64,000 bases of DNA, from assembly GCA_009846685.1 (NCBI GenBank), contig VWVY01000007.1, forward strand, positions 115,499 to 179,498. Reading direction: 5' to 3'. Origin of the DNA: Rhizobiales bacterium SYSU XM002 (GTDB lineage: Bacteria; Pseudomonadota; Alphaproteobacteria; Rhizobiales; Beijerinckiaceae). The notes beneath the pieces were generated by a model. It was not told the DNA's origin. It ran no database searches and saw only the letters and a list, made by a program, of their open reading frames with translations. Within the stretch, counting starts at the first letter, position 1. Each line of letters opens with the position of its first letter. Below, piece after piece: positions 26,653 to 34,849 of this stretch. Both the position numbers and the translations under genes were made by a program.

Positions 26653-26690
26653 TCCGTCACAGGCTTACTCTTACCTTTCAGGATAAAACC

Positions 26691-27233
26691 ATGACCACTC
26701 TTCTTCCTGGGCGCGCCCGGTTGCGCGCGAGCGCTTTCGCGCTCCTTTTCTCGCTTGCGGTTCCGGCTTCTCTCCCCGCCCCCGCGTTCGCCCATGACTA
26801 CAAGGCGGGCGATCTTCAGATCGATCACCCTTGGTCCCGCGCGACCCCCGGCGGCGCCAAGGTGGCGGGCGGCTTCATGACCATCCGCAACAACGGCAGG
26901 GACAGCGACCGCCTTGTCGGCGGCACTTTCGACGCTTCCGGCATCGTCGAGATTCACGAAATGAAGATGGACGGCGGCGTGATGAAGATGCGCGCGCTCG
27001 AAATCGGCCTCGAAATCAAGCCCGGCCAGTCGGTCGAACTGAAACCGGGCGGCTATCACGTCATGTTTATCGACCTCAAGCGATCGCTGAAGGAGGGCGA
27101 GAGCGTCAAGGGCGAGCTCGTCTTCGAGAAGGCAGGACGCATCGCGGTTGAATACAAGATTGAAAATCGCGGCGCCAAGTCCGGCTCTGACGATCATGGA
27201 GCCCACAAGGGCCACGGAGCGCCGAAGTCATGA
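26691..27233 (+). CDS. PCuAC family periplasmic copper chaperone
   Basis: Exported copper(I) chaperone of 180 residues. A signal peptide ends near PAPAFAHD at about residue 30. The PCuAC copper motif of Met and His ligands is visible as HEMKMDGGVMKM followed about 20-25 residues later by HVMFIDLKRSL. The C-terminus is rich in His and Lys (DDHGAHKGHG) and may add metal binding. It delivers copper, with SCO proteins, to the CuA or CuB site of cytochrome oxidase. The ATG at 26691 is preceded by AGGAT, and its stop overlaps the SCO start by 4 bases, which confirms the functional pair. Confidence 0.92.
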   Translation: MTTLLPGRARLRASAFALLFSLAVPASLPAPAFAHDYKAGDLQIDHPWSRATPGGAKVAGGFMTIRNNGRDSDRLVGGTFDASGIVEIHEMKMDGGVMKMRALEIGLEIKPGQSVELKPGGYHVMFIDLKRSLKEGESVKGELVFEKAGRIAVEYKIENRGAKSGSDDHGAHKGHGAPKS

Positions 27234-27826
27234 ACACGCTGAAGCTGGTCCGTCTTGTAGCCTGGAGCAGCATCGCCATTCTCACGGCGGCGATGCTTTA
27301 TCTTCTCCTCGCGCCGAAGCCGGATAGCGGCAGCGGGGTCGCCGGTATCGGCGGCCCATTCCGGCTAGCCGCAGCCGATGGCAGCACCGTGGACAGCGAG
27401 CAATTGAAGGGGCGCCCTTTCGCGCTGTTCTTCGGGTTTACGCATTGTCCGGATGTCTGCCCGACGTCGATGCTCGAAATCACGAATGACCTCAATGCAC
27501 TCGGTGACCTCACAAAAGCTTTCCGGGTCTATTTCGTGACGGTCGATCCCGCTCGGGATACGGCAGCTCTCCTCAAGGAATACACGGGTTCGTTTGACCC
27601 GCGCATTGTCGGTCTCGTGCCGAAGGACGAACAGGAACTGGCAGCGATGGCCCGTTCTTATCGCGCGATCTACCGCAAGGTCGAAACACCATCCGGCTAC
27701 ACCATGGATCATACCGCCACGATCTACCTGATGGACGCGAAGGGCGAGTTCTTCGGCTCGCTCGATAGCAAGGAAACGCCCGAGGTTCGGCAATCCAAGC
27801 TCAAGCGTCTGATCGCAAAGGGGTGA
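27230..27826 (+). CDS. SCO1/SenC family copper metallochaperone
   Basis: Membrane-anchored thioredoxin-fold protein of 198 residues. One N-terminal helix (VAWSSIAILTAAMLYLLLA) anchors it to the inner membrane, with the domain in the periplasm. The CxxxC copper site is FTHCPDVCPTS and the distal His is in YTMDHTATIYL. It helps assemble the CuA centre of cytochrome c oxidase or keeps its cysteines reduced. ATGA overlap with the PCuAC gene shows coupled translation. It ends 4 bases from the convergent isomerase stop. No oxidase gene is in the window. Confidence 0.95.
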   Translation: MNTLKLVRLVAWSSIAILTAAMLYLLLAPKPDSGSGVAGIGGPFRLAAADGSTVDSEQLKGRPFALFFGFTHCPDVCPTSMLEITNDLNALGDLTKAFRVYFVTVDPARDTAALLKEYTGSFDPRIVGLVPKDEQELAAMARSYRAIYRKVETPSGYTMDHTATIYLMDAKGEFFGSLDSKETPEVRQSKLKRLIAKG

Positions 27827-27830
27827 GATC

Positions 27831-28460
27831 TCAGGTGTCGCCGTCGGTACGATACGGTGGACGGCCGCAGGTCAGCGCGACATCGAGCAGATCGAGCCGG
27901 TCCTGCCCCCAGAAAACCTCGCCGTCGAGCACATAGCTCGGCGCACCGAAAACGCCAGCCTGAAGCGCCCATTCGCGATTGGCCTCGTAAGCCGCGCGAA
28001 CGGCATCGCTCGCCGCTGCGGCGAGCACTGCGTCCGCGTCCTCGCCCGCCGCTTCGAGCACCTTGGCAACTTCTTCGGTACCGGAGAGATTGCGATCTTC
28101 CGCCCAGACCGCGCGATGAGCGCCCGCCAGATAGGGCTCGGGCGAACGTCCTGCCGCCTGCAAAGCGATGATGGCGCAATCGGCCAGAACCGGATCGAAC
28201 GGAAAGCCTTTGGGCCTGAGATTGAAGGGCACCTGCCGGAACGACCGCCAGCGCTGAAGCTCGACGAAGCGATAGGCCTGCCGTACGGGGTGACGTTTCG
28301 CGAGCGGCAGGCCGCCGGTTTCGCTGAAAACGTTGAGGAGCATCACCGGGCGATAGCGGATCGTCACACCATGCCGCTTCGCAAGGGCATGAAACGGTGC
28401 CGAGCCGAGATAGGCCCAGGGACTCATGAGGGTGAAGAGATAGTCGATGGTTCGGGACAC
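27831..28460 (-). CDS. 2-hydroxychromene-2-carboxylate isomerase family protein (DsbA-like)
   Basis: Kappa-GST/DsbA-fold protein of 209 residues. The N-terminus IDYLFTLMSPWAYLGS has the Ser that replaces the DsbA cysteine in glutathione-dependent isomerases; the cis-Pro loop is VFGAPSYVLDGEVFWGQDRL, typical of NahD-like proteins. The named reaction is an isomerisation in naphthalene breakdown, but many genomes carry such proteins without that pathway, so the true substrate is unknown. It lies 72 bases downstream of the thioesterase on the same strand and may belong to the beta-oxidation transcript. Confidence 0.85.
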   Translation of the reverse strand: MSRTIDYLFTLMSPWAYLGSAPFHALAKRHGVTIRYRPVMLLNVFSETGGLPLAKRHPVRQAYRFVELQRWRSFRQVPFNLRPKGFPFDPVLADCAIIALQAAGRSPEPYLAGAHRAVWAEDRNLSGTEEVAKVLEAAGEDADAVLAAAASDAVRAAYEANREWALQAGVFGAPSYVLDGEVFWGQDRLDLLDVALTCGRPPYRTDGDT

Positions 28461-28532
28461 AGGGCAACCTTCCTCAAATCAAAAGTTGCTCCAGTAGATC
28501 GTGCCGGATTCGGCGCGGTCAATCCCGTGCGC

Positions 28533-29078
28533 TCAGCGATCCTTCAACCCGCTCTCGACCGCAAGGAAGGCTTCGATCTCCGGTGCGAACTCCGGCGAAG
28601 GCCCGTCGTAGCCCGCCATTTCCATCAACCGGGCAGCGGGCACGAACTGGCGCTGCTTCTTCGCGTAGAGCCCGCCCCTTACCAGCGCGATCGCGGCGGT
28701 CGCAGCTTCGCCCTTGTCGTTCCGCGTGATGAAGCGGTGCTCCATCACGAAGGAGGTCGCGCGCCAGCAGACGATGCGGGACTCGAGCGTGAAGGCCTGG
28801 AACGGCCGCAACTCGCGCCGGTAGCGGATTGCGCTGCCGGAGAGCATCGGCAGGAGCCCCTCCTTCAGCACCGCCTTCCACAGCCCGGAGCGCAGCAGGA
28901 GATCCGCCCGCCCGAGATCGGCGATGGTGAGATAACGGCCGTTGTTGAGATGCAGGTTCGTATCGAGATCGAGCGGCCAGACGCGGAAATCCAGTCGCGA
29001 AACCCCGAACGGCGCCTCGATCCGCGCCCGGAAGGGCGCGGTGAGGAACAGCCAGATAACCCGGAACCAGAGATTCAC
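28533..29078 (-). CDS. Acyl-CoA thioesterase family protein (hot-dog fold)
   Basis: Protein of 181 residues with the 4HBT-like hot-dog pattern: DTNLHLNNGRYLTIADLGR contains the catalytic-type Asp and the helix start, and TSFVMEHRFITRNDKGE is a central strand pair. It would hydrolyse acyl-CoA to free acid and CoA. A hydrophobic N-terminus (LWFRVIWLFLTAPF) may bring it to the membrane. The ATG overlaps the stop of the bifunctional beta-oxidation gene as ATGA, so it is the fifth gene of that operon. Chain-length preference cannot be inferred. Confidence 0.82.
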   Translation of the reverse strand: MNLWFRVIWLFLTAPFRARIEAPFGVSRLDFRVWPLDLDTNLHLNNGRYLTIADLGRADLLLRSGLWKAVLKEGLLPMLSGSAIRYRRELRPFQAFTLESRIVCWRATSFVMEHRFITRNDKGEAATAAIALVRGGLYAKKQRQFVPAARLMEMAGYDGPSPEFAPEIEAFLAVESGLKDR

Positions 29079-31279
29079 GCCGCCGCCTTGTGCGGATTGA
29101 ACCGGCCGTAGAACGTCTCGCCCTTGCGGGCCATCGAGCGCAGCAGCTTGTTGGGCTTGAAGCGATCACCGTGCTTGGCCGCCAGCTTCTCGCAGAGCGC
29201 CACAAAGGCCTTGGTGCCCATCCGGTCGATGTAGGAGAGCGGCCCGCCGGTATAGGGCGCGAAGCCGAACCCGAGGATCGCGCCGACATCCGCCTCGCGC
29301 ACATCGGTGATGACCTTTTCCTCGACCGTGCGCGCCGCTTCGAGCGCCTGCACGGCCAGGAGACGGTCAACGAGTTCCTGCCGATCGATGCCATCGGCGT
29401 CGAGCTTGACCTTCTGGAGATCGGCAAGGCCCGGCCAGAGCATCTTCCCGCCCGGCGCGTAATCATAGAAGCCCTTGCCATTCTTGCGGCCGAGACGGTC
29501 GAGATCAACGACCATCTTCTTCAGGAGCGCTTCCTGGCGCGGATCGATCGAAGCCTCGCCGAGGTCCTTCTTGGTGGCCTGCAGAATCTTCCAGCCGAGA
29601 TCGAGCGCGACCTCGTCGTTGAGGGAGAGCGGACCAACGGGCATGCCCACCTTCTTGGCCATGTTCTCGATCATCGCGGCGGGAACACCCTCAGCGAGCA
29701 TTAGGTGCCCCTCGCGGATGTAGTTGAGCACGCAGCGGTTGGCGAAGAAGCCACGGCAATCGTTGACGACGATCGGCGTCTTCCGGATCGCGCGGACGAA
29801 ATCGAGCGCAGTCGCCAGCGCGCGGTCACCGGTGCGGCGGCCCATGATCACTTCGACGAGCAGCATCTTCTCGACGGGGGAGAAGAAATGCACGCCGATG
29901 AACTGGCTCGGCCGGGCGAAGTTCTCGGCGAGCGAGGAGATTGGCAGGGTCGAGGTGTTGGAGGCGAAAATCGTCCGCCGGCCGATCACCTCCTGAACCT
30001 TCCTGATCACCTCGGCTTTGACCGCGCGATCCTCGAACACCGCCTCGACCACAAGATCGCAGCCCTTGAGGGCGTTGTAATCCGGCGTCGCATGGATGCG
30101 GGCGAGCAGCGCGTCACGGTCCGCGGTCTTGGCGCGGCCTTTCATGATCTGGTCGCTCATCAGCTTGTGCGAATAGGCCTTGCCCTTGTCCGCCGCTTCC
30201 TGATCGCGATCGACCAACACGACGTTGAGCCCGGCCTGCGCCGAGACATAGGCGATGCCGGCGCCCATGAAGCCGGCGCCGACGATGCCGACGCGGCGGA
30301 TCTTCGTCGGCGGCACATCCGCCGGGCGGCGCGCGCCTTTTTCCAGCTCGCCCTTGGAGATGAAGAGCGAACGGATCATCGCCGCCGCCTCGGGCGTGCG
30401 GAGGATATGGGCGAAATAGCGGCTCTCGACGCGCAGCGCGAGATCCATCGGAAGCTGCAAGCCCTCGTAGACCGCCTGAAGGATCGCCTTCGCGGCCGGA
30501 TAATTGTCCTGAGTCTCGCGGCGGTAGATCGCGTTAGCGGGCGGCCAGATCATCATGCCCGCCGGGGAATGGACCTTGTTCGAGGGGTTCTTGAACCCCT
30601 CGACATCCCACGGCGCCTTGGCCGAACCACCGGCCTTGATCCATTCCCTGGCCTTGGCGACGATTTCCTCACGCGGGGCGACGGCGTGAACGAGGTTCAT
30701 CGCCTTGGCCTGCGCCGGCTTGATCTGATCGCCCTTGAACAGCATCTGGAGCGCATCGCCGGTCTGCATCAGACGCGCGACGCGCTGCGTGCCGCCGGCG
30801 CCGGGGAATAGTCCGACCTTGATTTCCGGCAGGCCGACGCGCGTCTTGTCGCTATCGGAGATCACCCGGTAGTGGCAGGAGAGCGCGAGTTCGAACGCGC
30901 CGCCGAGGCAGGTACCGTGTACCGCCGCCGCGAAGGGTTTGCCGCAGGTCTCAAGCTTGCGATAGAGCTGGCTGAGGCTCGCTGAAGCGTCGAAGAAGAA
31001 GCGCATCGCCGCTTCCTCACCTTCGCTCTTCACGCGCTTCCTGTATTCCGGCCCGAGGCTCGAGAGCATCGTGAGGTCAGCGCCGCCAGAGAAAGCATCC
31101 TTCCCGGAGGTGATGACGCAGCCCTTGATCGCCTCGGTACCCGCCACATGCTCGACGACCTTGGCCAGTTCCTTCATCACATCCTGCGTGATGACGTTCA
31201 TCGAACGCTCCGGCATGTCCCATGTGAGGAGAGCAATGCCGTCGGCGTCGGTTTCGAAGCGGAAGTTGGTGAGTTTCAT
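29075..31279 (-). CDS. fadJ: Bifunctional enoyl-CoA hydratase / 3-hydroxyacyl-CoA dehydrogenase
   Basis: Multifunctional beta-oxidation enzyme of 734 residues. The N-terminal crotonase domain (about 1-190) has GKDAFSGGADL and HGTCLGGAFELALSCHYRV as oxyanion and active-site regions. The 3-hydroxyacyl-CoA dehydrogenase domain starts near 325 with VGIVGAGFMGAGIAYV and has the catalytic His in IGVHFFSPVEKM; the C-terminal domain includes NGKGFYDY. It hydrates and then oxidises acyl-CoA intermediates. The start at 31279 has GAGGA 9 bases upstream, while the ATG at 31288 is too close to it. The FadB/FadJ symbol choice is approximate. Confidence 0.93.
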   Translation of the reverse strand: MKLTNFRFETDADGIALLTWDMPERSMNVITQDVMKELAKVVEHVAGTEAIKGCVITSGKDAFSGGADLTMLSSLGPEYRKRVKSEGEEAAMRFFFDASASLSQLYRKLETCGKPFAAAVHGTCLGGAFELALSCHYRVISDSDKTRVGLPEIKVGLFPGAGGTQRVARLMQTGDALQMLFKGDQIKPAQAKAMNLVHAVAPREEIVAKAREWIKAGGSAKAPWDVEGFKNPSNKVHSPAGMMIWPPANAIYRRETQDNYPAAKAILQAVYEGLQLPMDLALRVESRYFAHILRTPEAAAMIRSLFISKGELEKGARRPADVPPTKIRRVGIVGAGFMGAGIAYVSAQAGLNVVLVDRDQEAADKGKAYSHKLMSDQIMKGRAKTADRDALLARIHATPDYNALKGCDLVVEAVFEDRAVKAEVIRKVQEVIGRRTIFASNTSTLPISSLAENFARPSQFIGVHFFSPVEKMLLVEVIMGRRTGDRALATALDFVRAIRKTPIVVNDCRGFFANRCVLNYIREGHLMLAEGVPAAMIENMAKKVGMPVGPLSLNDEVALDLGWKILQATKKDLGEASIDPRQEALLKKMVVDLDRLGRKNGKGFYDYAPGGKMLWPGLADLQKVKLDADGIDRQELVDRLLAVQALEAARTVEEKVITDVREADVGAILGFGFAPYTGGPLSYIDRMGTKAFVALCEKLAAKHGDRFKPNKLLRSMARKGETFYGRFNPHKAAA

Positions 31280-31284
31280 GATCG

Positions 31285-31575
31285 TCATTCCTCGTCGATC
31301 TCGATAGCTAGTTGCTGAGACGCAGCGGCGAGTACTGCACTCTCCATCCATTCGGGAACTTCAAACCAAGCTGGCCTTGCTGACGATTGCGGAAAACCAA
31401 GCGGTCGCCCGGGTTCGTCACACCACCGCATTGCCACCCGACGCCGACCGTTTTCTGGTCTAATAATTGCCACTGCAAAGCCGTGGCGGGGATCGTTGTA
31501 GACTGTATGATAGATAACCTGTTCGAACGTTCCTCCACCTCGAATCGGCACTTGCCTCAGATCATCGGGTTCCAT
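31285..31575 (-). CDS. Small unrecognised protein inside the beta-oxidation operon
   Basis: Predicted protein of 96 residues, MEPDDLRQVPIRGGG onward, rich in Arg, Pro and Trp, with no signal peptide or membrane helix. I do not recognise a family. The gene fits exactly between its neighbours: the ATG begins one base after the thiolase stop, and the stop lies 5 bases before the start of the bifunctional enzyme gene, which suggests a real, coupled gene. The segment YHTVYNDPRHGFAVAIIRPE followed by VAMRW looks like a small beta-sheet domain. A role in acyl-CoA metabolism is guilt by association only. Confidence 0.68.
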   Translation of the reverse strand: MEPDDLRQVPIRGGGTFEQVIYHTVYNDPRHGFAVAIIRPENGRRRVAMRWCDEPGRPLGFPQSSARPAWFEVPEWMESAVLAAASQQLAIEIDEE

Positions 31576-31576
31576 T

Positions 31577-32785
31577 TCACACCCGCTCAACAATCATCGC
31601 GGTGCCCATGCCGTGGGCGACGCACAGGGTGACAAGGCCGGTCGAGAGGTCGCGGCGCTCAAGTTCGTCGATCACCGTGCCGAGGATCATCGCGCCGGTC
31701 GCGCCGAGCGGATGACCCATCGCGATCGCACCGCCGTTGACGTTGACCTTGGCGGGGTCGATATCGAAGGCCTGCATGTAGCGCAGCACGACAGACGAGA
31801 ACGCCTCATTGATCTCGATGAGATCGATATCCTTGATCGACATCTTCGTCCGGGCGAGCAACTTCTCGGTGACATCAACAGGGCCGGTCAGCACCAGCGC
31901 GAGATCGGAGCCGAGTGTCGCGAAACCCCGGATGCGTGCGCGCGGCTTCAGGCCTCCCTTGCGGCCCGCCGCCTTAGAGCCGACGAGAACCGCCGCGGCG
32001 CCATCGACGATGCCGGAGGAATTGCCGGCGTGATGGACGTGGTTGATCTTCTCGACCTCCGGGTGGCCCTGGATCGCCACCGCGTCGAAGCCGCCCTGCT
32101 CGCCCATCATCACGAAGGAGGGCTTGAGGCCGCCAAGCGCCTGCATGTTCGCTTCCGGGCGGATCGTCTCGTCCTTGCCGAGGATCGTCAGTCCGTTGAT
32201 ATCCTTGACCGGAATGACGGACTTGGAGAACCGCCCTTCCTCCCAAGCTTTCGCCGCGCGCTTGTGGCTCTCGACCGCGAAGGCATCGACATCATCGCGC
32301 GAGAAGCCGTATTTCGTGGCGATCAGATCCGCCGCCACGCCCTGCGGTGAGAAATAGGAGGGGATCGCGACGCTGGGATCGACCGCCGGCAACATGCCCG
32401 AAGCGCCCATGCCGACGCGGCTCATCGATTCGACGCCGCCGCCAATCGCGATATCCTTCTGACCGGCCATCACCTGCGCTGCCGCCGCCGCGACCGCATC
32501 GAGACCCGAAGCGCAGAAGCGGTTGATCTGGATGCCCGGCACGCTCTCGCCGTAGCCAGCCGCGATCGCTGCCGAGCGGGCGATGTCGGCCGAAGCCTCT
32601 CCCACCGGATCAACGCAGCCGAGAATGACATCATCCACGGTCTTCACATCGAGATCGTTGCGCTTCTGGATGGCGCGAAGCGCCGTTTCGGCAAGGCGAA
32701 CCGCCGTCACCTCATGGAGCGCGCCATCGGCCTTGCCCTTGCCGCGCGGCGTGCGCACGTGATCGTAGATAAAGGCGTCCGTCAT
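31577..32785 (-). CDS. fadA: Acetyl-CoA C-acyltransferase (thiolase)
   Basis: Thiolase of 402 residues that cleaves 3-ketoacyl-CoA with CoA, the last beta-oxidation step. The nucleophilic Cys is in NRFCASGLDAVA near residue 92, the active-site His in GGAIAMGHPLGATGA near 350, and the second Cys in LCVAHGMG near the C-terminus. Length is normal. It lies 79 bases after the acyl-CoA dehydrogenase gene and is followed by the small unknown gene with a one-base gap. A biosynthetic acetoacetyl-CoA thiolase is possible by sequence, but the context favours degradation. Confidence 0.95.
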   Translation of the reverse strand: MTDAFIYDHVRTPRGKGKADGALHEVTAVRLAETALRAIQKRNDLDVKTVDDVILGCVDPVGEASADIARSAAIAAGYGESVPGIQINRFCASGLDAVAAAAAQVMAGQKDIAIGGGVESMSRVGMGASGMLPAVDPSVAIPSYFSPQGVAADLIATKYGFSRDDVDAFAVESHKRAAKAWEEGRFSKSVIPVKDINGLTILGKDETIRPEANMQALGGLKPSFVMMGEQGGFDAVAIQGHPEVEKINHVHHAGNSSGIVDGAAAVLVGSKAAGRKGGLKPRARIRGFATLGSDLALVLTGPVDVTEKLLARTKMSIKDIDLIEINEAFSSVVLRYMQAFDIDPAKVNVNGGAIAMGHPLGATGAMILGTVIDELERRDLSTGLVTLCVAHGMGTAMIVERV

Positions 32786-32864
32786 CGAACTCTCCTGTTG
32801 TAGGGGTCAGGCAGGCGGTTGCATCCGCCGCGCGAAATATCTCCGCCGGAGGCGGGGCGTTTAC

Positions 32865-34661
32865 TCAGAACCGATCGGCCGGGAGGCCCATGATGGTGGT
32901 GGAGCCGGAGGAAATGCGAGCAAGCTGCGCGCCCGTTTCCGGCAACATGCGCTCGGCGTAGAATTTGGCAAGAACAAGCTTCGTTTCAAGGCGCTCGGCA
33001 TCGCCGTTCGCCCCCTCCGCGAGCTTCGCCTGCGCGACCTTGGCCTGAAGGCCCCACATGTAGCCGAGCGCAACCAGGCCGAAGAGATGCATGTAGTCGC
33101 TCGAGCCGGCGCCGGCGTTGTCCGGATTCGCCATCGCGTTCTGCATGAACCACATCGTCGCCTGCTGGAGGTGGCCGAGCGACTTGCCGAGCGCACCGAG
33201 GAGCGGCTTGAGGCTCTCGTCGGCCTCGTTGGCCTTGATGAAGCTCTGCACCTCGTTGAAGAAGGCCATCACGGCGCGACCACCGTCGCGCGGGAGCTTG
33301 CGGCCGACGAGATCGAGCGCCTGAATGCCGTTCGCGCCCTCGTAGATCATGGCGATGCGGGCATCGCGCACGAACTGGCTCATGCCCCATTCCTCGATAT
33401 AGCCGTGGCCGCCGAACATCTGCTGGGCCTTCACGGCATTGTCGAAGCCGCAATCCGTCAGCACACCCTTGAGCACCGGGGTCATCAGGCCGAGAAGATC
33501 ATCGGCATCCTGCTTGGCCTTGTCGTCATCGGAACGATGGGCGACATCGCTCTTGAGCGCGGTCCAGAGGACGAGCGCACGCGCGGCCTCGTTGAAGGCA
33601 CGGATCGAGAGAAGCGTGCGGCGGACATCCGGGTGAACAATGATCGGGTCCGCAGCCTTGGTCGGCTCCTTGGTGCCGGTCAGCGCGCGGCCCTGGATGC
33701 GGTCTTTCGCATAGGCGACGGCGTTCTGATAAGCGGCCTCCGACTGCGCGAGGCCCTGAATCGCAACACCGAGGCGGGCCTCGTTCATCATCACGAACAT
33801 GGCGTTGAGGCCCTTGTTCTCGGCGCCGACCAGCCAACCGGTCGCGCCGTCATAGTTCATCACGCAGGTCGAATTGCCGTGAATGCCCATCTTGTGCTCG
33901 ATCGAGCCGCAGGAGACCGCATTGCGGGCACCGATCGAACCATCTGGCTTCGGCAGGAACTTCGGCACGACGAACAACGAAATGCCCTTCACGCCCTCCG
34001 GCGCGCCTTCGATACGGGCGAGCACGAGGTGGATGATGTTCTCGGTAAGGTCCTGCTCGCCGGCGGAGATGAAGATCTTGGTGCCGGAAATCTTGTAGGA
34101 ACCATCGCCCTGCGGGGCAGCCTTGGTCTTGATAAGGCCGAGATCGGTGCCGCAATGCGGCTCGGTGAGGTTCATGGTGCCGGACCACGATCCCTCGATC
34201 ATCTTCGGAAGATAGGTCGCCTTGATCTCGCTGTTCGCATGCGTATGCAGCGCGGCGATCGCGCCCATCGTCAGCCCCGGATACATCGAGAAGGCCATGT
34301 TCGCGGAGGAGGAAAACTCGTTGATGATCGCGCCCATGGTGTACGGCAGCCCCTGCCCGCCGTATTCGGGATCAGCGGAAAGCCCCAGCCAGCCGCCACC
34401 GGTATAGGCGTCGTAGGCCTCCTTGAAGCCCTTCGGCGTTGTCACGCGGCCATCGTCATGGCGCTTGCACCCTTCAAGATCGCCAACACGGTTCAACGGC
34501 TGGAGCATTTCCTCACAGAGCTTCGCGCCCTCGGAGAGAATCGCCTCCAGCATGTCAGGCGAGAGATCGGAGAAACCGGGAAGATTGCCGTACTTCTCGA
34601 TACCGAACACATCGTTGAGCAGGAAGCTGACATCCGCAGTTGGGGCGCGATAGCTCGGCAT
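32865..34661 (-). CDS. Acyl-CoA dehydrogenase, long FadE-type
   Basis: FAD-dependent dehydrogenase of 598 residues, of the longer group with an extra C-terminal domain. Visible blocks are SMYPGLTMGAI, MNLTEPHCGTDLGLIKTKA for the flavin region, GTKIFISAGEQD, and ARIAMIYEGANGIQALDLVG, which carries the catalytic Glu. It introduces the trans-2 double bond into acyl-CoA and passes electrons to electron-transfer flavoprotein. An AAGGAG ribosome site precedes the ATG. It is the first gene of the beta-oxidation operon, and the 188-base upstream spacer should hold the promoter. Confidence 0.94.
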   Translation of the reverse strand: MPSYRAPTADVSFLLNDVFGIEKYGNLPGFSDLSPDMLEAILSEGAKLCEEMLQPLNRVGDLEGCKRHDDGRVTTPKGFKEAYDAYTGGGWLGLSADPEYGGQGLPYTMGAIINEFSSSANMAFSMYPGLTMGAIAALHTHANSEIKATYLPKMIEGSWSGTMNLTEPHCGTDLGLIKTKAAPQGDGSYKISGTKIFISAGEQDLTENIIHLVLARIEGAPEGVKGISLFVVPKFLPKPDGSIGARNAVSCGSIEHKMGIHGNSTCVMNYDGATGWLVGAENKGLNAMFVMMNEARLGVAIQGLAQSEAAYQNAVAYAKDRIQGRALTGTKEPTKAADPIIVHPDVRRTLLSIRAFNEAARALVLWTALKSDVAHRSDDDKAKQDADDLLGLMTPVLKGVLTDCGFDNAVKAQQMFGGHGYIEEWGMSQFVRDARIAMIYEGANGIQALDLVGRKLPRDGGRAVMAFFNEVQSFIKANEADESLKPLLGALGKSLGHLQQATMWFMQNAMANPDNAGAGSSDYMHLFGLVALGYMWGLQAKVAQAKLAEGANGDAERLETKLVLAKFYAERMLPETGAQLARISSGSTTIMGLPADRF

Positions 34662-34697
34662 GGCAATTCTCCTTGGGCGGGCGTTTCCGTGATTATT

Positions 34698-34720
34698 GTT
34701 TACATATGAACTATCTAAAC
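34698..34720. promoter_or_regulatory. Candidate operator before the beta-oxidation operon
   Basis: Inverted repeat GTTTA and TAAAC separated by 13 bases in the AT-rich region 37-59 bases upstream of the acyl-CoA dehydrogenase start. It could bind a TetR- or GntR-type fatty-acid regulator, or be part of the promoter. The arms are short, so chance is possible. Confidence 0.28.
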
Positions 34721-34795
34721 TCTTGGCAAGAGGAATTTCACACAGGCTCGCAAAAATGTGGTCAAACTCAACTGGATTTTGCCGGCATCACATAA

Positions 34796-34822
34796 AAATG
34801 AGGGCGACGCCAAGCGTCGCCC
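34796..34822 (-). terminator. Rho-independent terminator of the flagellin gene
   Basis: GGGCGACGC and GCGTCGCCC form a perfect 9-base stem with a 3-base loop (34802-34822), followed on the minus strand by TCATTTTT. It starts 28 bases after the flagellin stop. Confidence 0.82.
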
Positions 34823-34849
34823 CCGATTTTCTGTCGGTTTTTGCCGCAT

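Noticed and set aside
33087..34709. 540-codon open frame antisense to the acyl-CoA dehydrogenase
   Set aside because: His/Arg-rich shadow; the dehydrogenase on the minus strand is well supported.
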